Shown here piece after piece: positions 38,301-44,709 of a stretch of DNA of 64,000 bases (its first letter is position 1; every line of letters starts with the position of its first letter). Location of the stretch: positions 1 to 64,000 of the forward strand of contig SVMC01000003.1 of assembly GCA_015067585.1 (NCBI GenBank). Direction: 5' to 3'. The DNA is from Oscillospiraceae bacterium (GTDB lineage Bacteria; Bacillota; Clostridia; Oscillospirales; Oscillospiraceae). Below the pieces are notes generated by a model, which saw nothing but the letters and a program-made list of their open reading frames with translations, was not told the DNA's origin and searched no databases. The translations under genes and the position numbers were made by a program.

Positions 38301-40202
38301 AGCGTCAAAGGTTTCCGCTTCGATCTTGGTGACGCCTTCAGCGGCGACCTTGCGCTCATATGCGCCGTCGGTCTCGCCCACACGCTCAAAGATCATGTAG
38401 TCATAGTTGGGGTTGTTGGTGTTGCCGGTAAAGCGGACAACATTTTCGCCTTCATACAGGTTGATGTAGAAGGGTTCGCCCAGGGTGAAGTTGTACCATT
38501 CGCTGGCACCGTCGCCGTCACCGGTCTGGATGGCGTTGAACTTTACACCGGACTGGGGCAGGCCATTGACGCTGACACTCAGACAATTGGGCAGGTCGGC
38601 GTTGCCGTTGGCGTAGCACATGGTAACCTTATACTGACCGGCCAGCTCGGGAGTGATGGTATATTCCACCCAGGTGTCGGCTCTGAGGTAGGCCACGCAG
38701 AAGCCCCGGTTGAAATCGTCATCATAGAAGGATTCGATTCTGGGGGTGGCATGGGCGTTGGCAAATGCCTCGGACTGGAGGATCGTCTCGCCCTCTGCAG
38801 CCACGGTCAGGTCGGTGGTGATCACACTGCCAACGGTGACATCCACATACTCACCGGTTTCGATCATGCGCTTCTCCAGCTGTACGGGAGAGCAGTACTC
38901 AGTGAGCTGTTCCACCACGATATCCTCGGGCAGAGAGTAGACGGTATCCACATATTCGCCGTCACGGACGGAGTTACCCACGAAGAAGCGATAGTCGCCT
39001 GCTTCCATGACATAAGCGGATTTCTGGATCACACCGGTGTCATCATAGCTGGACATATCGGCAATGGGGAAACTCATAGTCAGGGTCTCGGAAGCGCCGG
39101 GAGCCAGAAGGTCGGTCTTGTCGAAGGCTGCCAGTTCCTTGGCGGGCTTGGTCAGATCGCCGCGGGGAGCGGAGAAGTAAACCTGGACCACCTGCTTGCC
39201 GGCCACTGCGCCGGTGTTGGTGACGGTAGCCTTGACCACGATCTCGTCTTCCACGATTTCAACGCTGTCCACCACGGTATCAAAGGTGGTGTAGCTCAGG
39301 CCGTAGCCGAATTCGTAGTTGACTCTCTCGGCTGCGCCGGGGATGGTCTCAAAGTAGCGGTAGCCAACGAAGATGTCTTCGGTGTAGTTGACATAGGAGT
39401 TGGATTCCTTGAAGGTATCGGAGGAGGGATAGTCGCTGTAGTCCTTGGCAAAGGTATCCACGAACTTACCGGAGGGGTTCACATGACCCAGAAGGACATC
39501 AGCAGTGGCCAGACCGCCTTCCATACCGGCCTGCCATGCCATCAGAACGGCATCAACGCCGGGGATGGCGTTGTCGCCCTTGATCCAGCTGGTGTCCAGC
39601 ACGGCGCCGACGTTCAGAACAACGATGGTGTTCTCGAACTCGGCGGCAACGCGGGTGATCAGAGCCACTTCGGCATCGGACAGGTAGTAGTCGCCCTTGG
39701 AGGCATTACGGTCAGAGCCTTCGGAGGAGTAGCGGCCGATGGTAACAACGGCGGTCTCCGTGGCGGCTGCTGCGGCATTCCAAACATCGTCAGTGATGGT
39801 GATGTTGGCGTCGTTGGTGATGCCGTTGGTGGTGACCTGCTGGGTGTAGAAGGAAGTCAGCTCGGGAACGAGGGAGATCTTACCTTCTTCTTCCCACCAC
39901 TGCATACCCTGCAGGATGTTTCTGGTGTACTGTACATTGGTGTTGCCGGAGCCGCCGCCGCCGCGAACATAGTCGATCATAGCGCGGCCAAACATGGCAA
40001 CGGTGGTGCCCTCGGGGATGGGCAGGACTTCATTGCGGTTCTCCATAAGAACCATGCCCTCTGCCGCGACTTCGCGGGCGAGGTCAATGTTGCCGGGGGC
40101 GGAAGCGGCCTGTACAGGTGCGCTCATGCCCGTTAGCATGGTGGTGAGAATCATGGCGACGGTGAGTGCCAGCGCCATCATTCTGCGAAAGTTTGCGTGC
40201 AT
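32322..40202 (-). CDS. Multidomain surface enzyme: permuted GH3 (C-domain, FnIII-like, six CBM6-like repeats, GH3 N-domain, CBM), Ala-rich coiled coil, three SLH repeats
   Basis: GH3-C ([43 protein letters not shown]) precedes GH3-N ([60 protein letters not shown]); C-term SLH ([29 protein letters not shown]). Confidence 0.9.
   Translation of the reverse strand: [2626 protein letters not shown]
32890..34550 (-). repeat. 315-bp tandem repeat coding for an Ala-rich coiled coil
   Basis: The gagcctg landmark recurs at 33244, 33559, 33874 and 34189 (exactly 315 bp apart = 105 codons = 15 heptads). Confidence 0.85.
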
Positions 40203-40377
40203 TTTCTTGTCCTCCTGTTATTTTTTTGAAGGGGTTTCCTGCCGGTCAGATCTTCCGCGGTATGGCAGGGACTGCCGCAGTTCTAAAAACACTGTAGCAC
40301 AGGAATAATTGGAAGTAAATAGAAAAAACACGGTAAATGTGTAGAAAAAACAGGGGTAAAAATTATGCAAAAAATAG

Positions 40378-40398
40378 ATGTCCTTGACGCGTGGACAT
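40378..40398. promoter_or_regulatory. Inverted repeat upstream of the GH3 gene, candidate operator
   Basis: ATGTCC-ttgacgcgt-GGACAT. Confidence 0.35.
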
Positions 40399-40919
40399 TC
40401 GTGCGCCAAAAAAGAGCAATTCCTTTACTAAACATTAAAAACAGGCGTATTTACAATAATTATAATTAAAATTCCGTTGCTTTCCTTAAAAATCATAAAT
40501 TTAACCAACAAAACATGTGATCCAAAATCATGTGAATTTCCCATACGCGCAAAGGGCGTATTGTAGAATCCACCTTATTTTAAACTACGCCGGGATTGGG
40601 CTGTTATGCGGATATGCTTGTCATACTTATGCCATGTCTGAAGCTTTTCTGCATCTGCACATTTTTCTTCGTTTCCAATCAAACTGACGATGTCCGCCTG
40701 TTACAGGCAGTAAAAGCACTCTTGTGAGCAGGCGAGCGCGCTGCTCAAGGCTGAGGCAGGGCCCGGACTTGCTCCGGGACTTCATCAGCTGATTGCAGCG
40801 AACCTGTGACTTGCTCTGATTGCTTGCGTTTATCGTTAAAATTATACGATAAATAGTATTAAAATATAACGATACGCAAAAGTATAATAAACGAAAAGCA
40901 CAAGCAAAGGACGAAGGTA

Positions 40920-41225
40920 ATGAAAAACATATTGGAGATTATTACAACCTGTCGGGAGCAGCGGGGTTGGAGTGAGTATCAGCTTGCTGAGCGTGCGGGT
41001 TTGCCGCAGTCCACGATCTCTTCGTGGTATCGGAAGAATATGGTACCCACGATCCCCTCGCTTGAAAAGATCTGCGATGCATTTGGAATTACCCTTTCTC
41101 AGTTGTTTGCCGGAGAGGACGCACCTGTGACCCTGACGGAGGCGCAGAAGCAATTGCTGGATCGGTGGACGAGATTGAGCAAGGAGCAACAGGATGTCAT
41201 TTTTGCTTTGATCGATAAGATGTGA
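40920..41225 (+). CDS. XRE-family HTH regulator
   Basis: WSEYQLAERAGLPQSTISSWYRKNMVPTIPSLEKICDAFGITLSQLF. Confidence 0.92.
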   Translation: MKNILEIITTCREQRGWSEYQLAERAGLPQSTISSWYRKNMVPTIPSLEKICDAFGITLSQLFAGEDAPVTLTEAQKQLLDRWTRLSKEQQDVIFALIDKM

Positions 41226-41295
41226 AGATGTGGGGGCCGTTGTTTCACTGCGGTTCCCATCTTTTTCAGGTAATATATCAGAGGTGGTAGGTTCA

Positions 41296-41829
41296 ATGAA
41301 GGAATGGGGCCCCGGGTGGTTTGATCAATTGTATCTGGAACAATATGAACTCTTGAAGAACTGTGCATTCAGATCTCTGGGGGATGAGATGCTTTGCGAT
41401 GAAATCGTGCAGGAGGCGTTTCTGGTTCTTCTGATCAAGGAGAAGGAATTGAAAAAGAAGCGTCATCCGAACCTTGCGGGATGGCTTATGCTGACGGTGC
41501 GGAATCTGGTGAAAAATGAGATTGCCAGAACAACCCGGCGCAATGAATGCTATTTGAACGATGAAGAAGTGATCGTGACGGAGGATCGGCACAGGCTATT
41601 GGAAGCTATACTGCCTGCCACCTTGTCCGATGAAGAACGGCAGATCCTGGTGTGGCTTTACGAAGATTGCCACGGAACGCAGGAGATTTCTCAGCTTCTG
41701 AGGGTGCCGGAGAACACTGCGAGGGTCAAAATCCACCGAGCCAGAGAAAAATATAAAAAAATTTCAGAAAATGAAGAAATGTTGAAACAAAATGGGCTTC
41801 TGATAACATATAGTAGTGAGGGGGTGTAA
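41296..41829 (+). CDS. ECF-type RNA polymerase sigma factor
   Basis: LCDEIVQEAFLVLLIKEKELKKKRHPNLAGWLMLTVRNLVKNEIAR; region 4 CHGTQEISQLLRVPENTARVKIHRAREKYKK. Confidence 0.88.
   Translation: MKEWGPGWFDQLYLEQYELLKNCAFRSLGDEMLCDEIVQEAFLVLLIKEKELKKKRHPNLAGWLMLTVRNLVKNEIARTTRRNECYLNDEEVIVTEDRHRLLEAILPATLSDEERQILVWLYEDCHGTQEISQLLRVPENTARVKIHRAREKYKKISENEEMLKQNGLLITYSSEGV
41783..41814 (+). promoter_or_regulatory. Copy 1 of a 32-bp element with ECF-like -35 (TGAAAC)
   Basis: TGAAACAAAATGGGCTTCTGATAACATATAGT; 27/32 identical to copy 2. Confidence 0.5.
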
Positions 41830-41832
41830 TTG

Positions 41833-42693
41833 ATGCCTGAGAAACAGCGTAATTTGGCCGTGGTACGCCAAACACGTCTGTCTCAAATCCAAAAGCATCT
41901 GGAAGAATTAACACCGGATGAATTGCAGACAGAATATGATTCGTTTTTCCTGAACGCAGCAGATGAAGATCTGGATTTGGAATTGCTTGATTTGTATTTG
42001 AAACAACTGGATAAGGTTTCGCCGATGGAGCCTGAGATCACAGCAGAGGAATCATTGAAGAATTTCCGCGATAAGCATGGTTTGCTGCTGGAGTCTCTGG
42101 AGCCTGTCCCCGAAGTGCCGAAGAAACGCAGAACCATCCGCATCATCACCATCGCGGTAGCCGCCGCCCTGGTCATGGGCCTGATGGCGATACAGGTCTC
42201 CGGCGTGAACTGGATGGGCAGCTTCGCCCGCTGGACCAGCGAACTCTTCGGCTTCTCCACCCGGGACTATGAGGTTACCAAAGAATGGAACCCGGAGTAT
42301 GACGGGCTGAGGGAAGCCATGGAGGAGTTGGGCATTACGGAGAAGATTGCACCTAAGTATCTTCCGGAAGGGTATCGAGAGGTAGATGTGAGTGTTGATT
42401 CCGTTGGGCGGACTGTCGTGGCAAAATATATCTCTGCCGATAACAGCATTATGATTTCTGTTGATATTGTACAAGGTTCAGAAGGGATCTTGGTAGAAAA
42501 GAACATCGAAGACCCGGAAGTCTATGTGGCGGGCAATATTAAACACTACATCATGACCAATTCAGATACAGATCAATTTGTTGCGGCATGGCAAAACGGA
42601 GATTATAACTGTGCGATTTACTGTGTTCCTACCAGAGATATCTTGATAAGAATGATAGATTCGATTTATACGGAGGAAGAAAATGAAACATAA
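41833..42693 (+). CDS. DUF4367-like membrane protein, probable anti-sigma factor
   Basis: TM segment IITIAVAAALVMGLMAIQVSG; PKYLPEGYREVDVSVDSVGRTVVAKYISADNSIMISV. Confidence 0.75.
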   Translation: MPEKQRNLAVVRQTRLSQIQKHLEELTPDELQTEYDSFFLNAADEDLDLELLDLYLKQLDKVSPMEPEITAEESLKNFRDKHGLLLESLEPVPEVPKKRRTIRIITIAVAAALVMGLMAIQVSGVNWMGSFARWTSELFGFSTRDYEVTKEWNPEYDGLREAMEELGITEKIAPKYLPEGYREVDVSVDSVGRTVVAKYISADNSIMISVDIVQGSEGILVEKNIEDPEVYVAGNIKHYIMTNSDTDQFVAAWQNGDYNCAIYCVPTRDILIRMIDSIYTEEENET

Positions 42694-43120
42694 CGCAATA
42701 CGCATCATTGCGATGATGCTGGTATTGATTTTAGCAATGAACCCATTAACGGTTTTTGCCACAGATTTTATCGAAGAAAGTTCCGTTGAAGATTCCAGAG
42801 CGAGCAATTATATCAGTTCTACCTATGCCACCGTCACAAATACCAATGGAAGAGTTGAAGTTTACTTTCGTATTATTGGTACGGGAACAATGAACAGCAT
42901 CGGTGCTGCACAGATCCAACTTATGGATTCTTCTGGCACAACAGTGAAAACATTCAACTATAAGACGACGTCTGGAATGATGTCTTATAGCACATATAGA
43001 CACTTTGGTTCTGTATTTTATAGTGGATCAGCATCTACCAGATATACTGCAATCGTTACCTTCCAGGCCAGCAACAATTCTGGTTCGGATAACCGGACTT
43101 TCCGTGCGACACAGCCCTAA
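42683..43120 (+). CDS. Small secreted protein of unknown function
   Basis: Signal peptide IIAMMLVLILAMNPLTVFA; GGAGG RBS; start overlaps the preceding gene. Confidence 0.75.
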   Translation: MKHNAIRIIAMMLVLILAMNPLTVFATDFIEESSVEDSRASNYISSTYATVTNTNGRVEVYFRIIGTGTMNSIGAAQIQLMDSSGTTVKTFNYKTTSGMMSYSTYRHFGSVFYSGSASTRYTAIVTFQASNNSGSDNRTFRATQP

Positions 43121-43130
43121 ATATGATAAA

Positions 43131-43165
43131 AATAACCGATCTCTTCGGAGGTCGGTTATTTTTTT
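43131..43165 (+). terminator. Intrinsic terminator
   Basis: AATAACCGATCTC-TTCG-GAGGTCGGTTATTTTTTT. Confidence 0.85.
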
Positions 43166-43193
43166 GAAAATATTTTACAAATTTTGAGATTTT

Positions 43194-43225
43194 TGAAACG
43201 AAATGGGCCTCTCAAAAAATATAGT
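43194..43225 (+). promoter_or_regulatory. Copy 2 of the 32-bp ECF-like element
   Basis: TGAAACGAAATGGGCCTCTCAAAAAATATAGT. Confidence 0.5.
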
Positions 43226-43390
43226 AAGGGGCGCAAAATTCATAAATGACAGATTTCAGCAATACATGAAGTATGCTCCGGAAATTGCAGATGTGGAAAT
43301 CATTGTAATTTCCTGGGGTATGCCACATGGTGAGCGTCTCCGACTATTGTTAGAATTTTGTCGAATTCTAAGGTAGAAGGAGATAAAACC

Positions 43391-43654
43391 ATGAGAAAAC
43401 AATATGAAGAAGTTCTAAAATCGCATTTTTACAGGAAACTATCCAAACGCCGGGGCGAGCTTGGGATCACTCAGGAGGAGATGGCAAGCCGCCTTGCTAT
43501 GGGCAGCCGCTCCTATGTGGAGCTGGACCATGGAAGAAGTGGCTGCAGCGGCCTGACACTGGCCCGATTTCTCATCTATGTCTGTGAAGATCCCCTGTCC
43601 TTTCTGGAGGAATTGCGCCATGCCTTTGACAGAAGAGATCAGGATGCGGCGTAA
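43391..43654 (+). CDS. XRE-family HTH protein
   Basis: LSKRRGELGITQEEMASRLAMGSRSYVELDHGRSGCSGLTLARFL; AGGAG RBS. Confidence 0.85.
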   Translation: MRKQYEEVLKSHFYRKLSKRRGELGITQEEMASRLAMGSRSYVELDHGRSGCSGLTLARFLIYVCEDPLSFLEELRHAFDRRDQDAA

Positions 43655-43865
43655 GGTCCGGCTTTCGTCTGTCCGTTACAGGCTTCCGCTGCAGGTGGCG
43701 AAGGTTCTGCGGCTGTGCCGGGGAGACAGTTATCCCATCTGTCCCCGCTGCGAGTGTACATTGGAAAGGGAGTATATGCATTTCTGCGACCGCTGCGGAC
43801 AGCATCTTGGATGGGCGCGGTTCGATTTTGCTCAGGTCATCGATGCACCCCGCAAGCATGGATAA
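43620..43865 (+). CDS. Zinc-ribbon small protein
   Basis: CPRCECTLEREYMHFCDRCGQHLGW; start codon overlaps the HTH gene. Confidence 0.65.
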   Translation: MPLTEEIRMRRKVRLSSVRYRLPLQVAKVLRLCRGDSYPICPRCECTLEREYMHFCDRCGQHLGWARFDFAQVIDAPRKHG

Positions 43866-44059
43866 GCAGCGGGTTGTCTCAAAATGAAATTGTGCGAAAG
43901 AGAAGCTTGCACTCCTGACGGGGATCGTGTGAAAGGGGCGGTCTTGGAGCCTCTTTCGCGTTCAATCAGAAATTTTGTTTCTGTCACGCTTGTCTACGCA
44001 GCATAGGTTGCCGGAAACCGGATTTCGTGGTATTCTCTCTGAGAAGGGAAGTGGCAGTG

Positions 44060-44644
44060 ATGAATACCTATGTGACCGGCAGCACCATCCGGCAGCTTCG
44101 GGAAGGCAGAAAAATGACCCAGGCGGAATTGGCCGGGCGGATTGGCGTCAGCAGTAAGACCATATCCAAATGGGAGACGGCAAAAGGTCTGCCGGATATC
44201 AGCCTGCTGCAGCCGTTGGCGGCGGCCCTTGGCATCTCAGTGATCGAACTGATGGCCGGGGAACCGGTTCAGAACAGGAATCTTTCTGCCAATATGCTCC
44301 GTTCCCTTTTTTATGTCTGTCCCATTTGCGGCAACGCCATCCATAGTCTTGGGAATGCGGTGATAAGCTGCTGCGGCGTATTGCTGCCTGCGCTGGAGGC
44401 GGAGGAACCGGACGAGGCGCATTTGGTCACCATCGAGGAGGTGGAGGATGAGCAGTTTATCACCATCCATCACCCCATGACGAAGCAGCATTTTATCTCT
44501 TTCGTGGCCTATGTTACCTGCGACCGGATCCGGATGGTGAAGCTGTATCCCGAGGGCAATGCCCAGACCCGGCTGCAGATGCGGGGAAGGGGATACCTCT
44601 ATTATTACTGCAATCACCACGGTTTGTTCAGAATGAAACGATAA
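44060..44644 (+). CDS. HTH regulator fused to a desulfoferrodoxin-like domain
   Basis: HTH IRQLREGRKMTQAELAGRIGVSSKTISKWETAKGLPDIS; then CPICGNAIHSLGNAVISCCG and HHPMTKQHFISFVAYV...YCNHHGLF. Confidence 0.85.
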   Translation: MNTYVTGSTIRQLREGRKMTQAELAGRIGVSSKTISKWETAKGLPDISLLQPLAAALGISVIELMAGEPVQNRNLSANMLRSLFYVCPICGNAIHSLGNAVISCCGVLLPALEAEEPDEAHLVTIEEVEDEQFITIHHPMTKQHFISFVAYVTCDRIRMVKLYPEGNAQTRLQMRGRGYLYYYCNHHGLFRMKR

Positions 44645-44709
44645 TTTACGAATTCTTAATGAATCGTCTCCTTCTTTGTGATATGATAAATAAAAAAGGA
44701 GGATCGGAT

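Noticed and set aside
32190-40136. Plus-strand ORFs of 1289 and 1349 aa (32190..36059 and 36087..40136)
   Set aside because: Antisense shadows of the GH3 gene in the same codon register; Gly/Ser/Cys-rich segments mirror the Ala-rich coiled coil.
43203-43376. 57-aa ORF (MGLSKNIVRGAKFINDRFQQYMKYAPEIADVEIIVISWGMPHGERLRLLLEFCRILR)
   Set aside because: No ribosome-binding site and it starts inside the 32-bp promoter-like element; kept only as a note.
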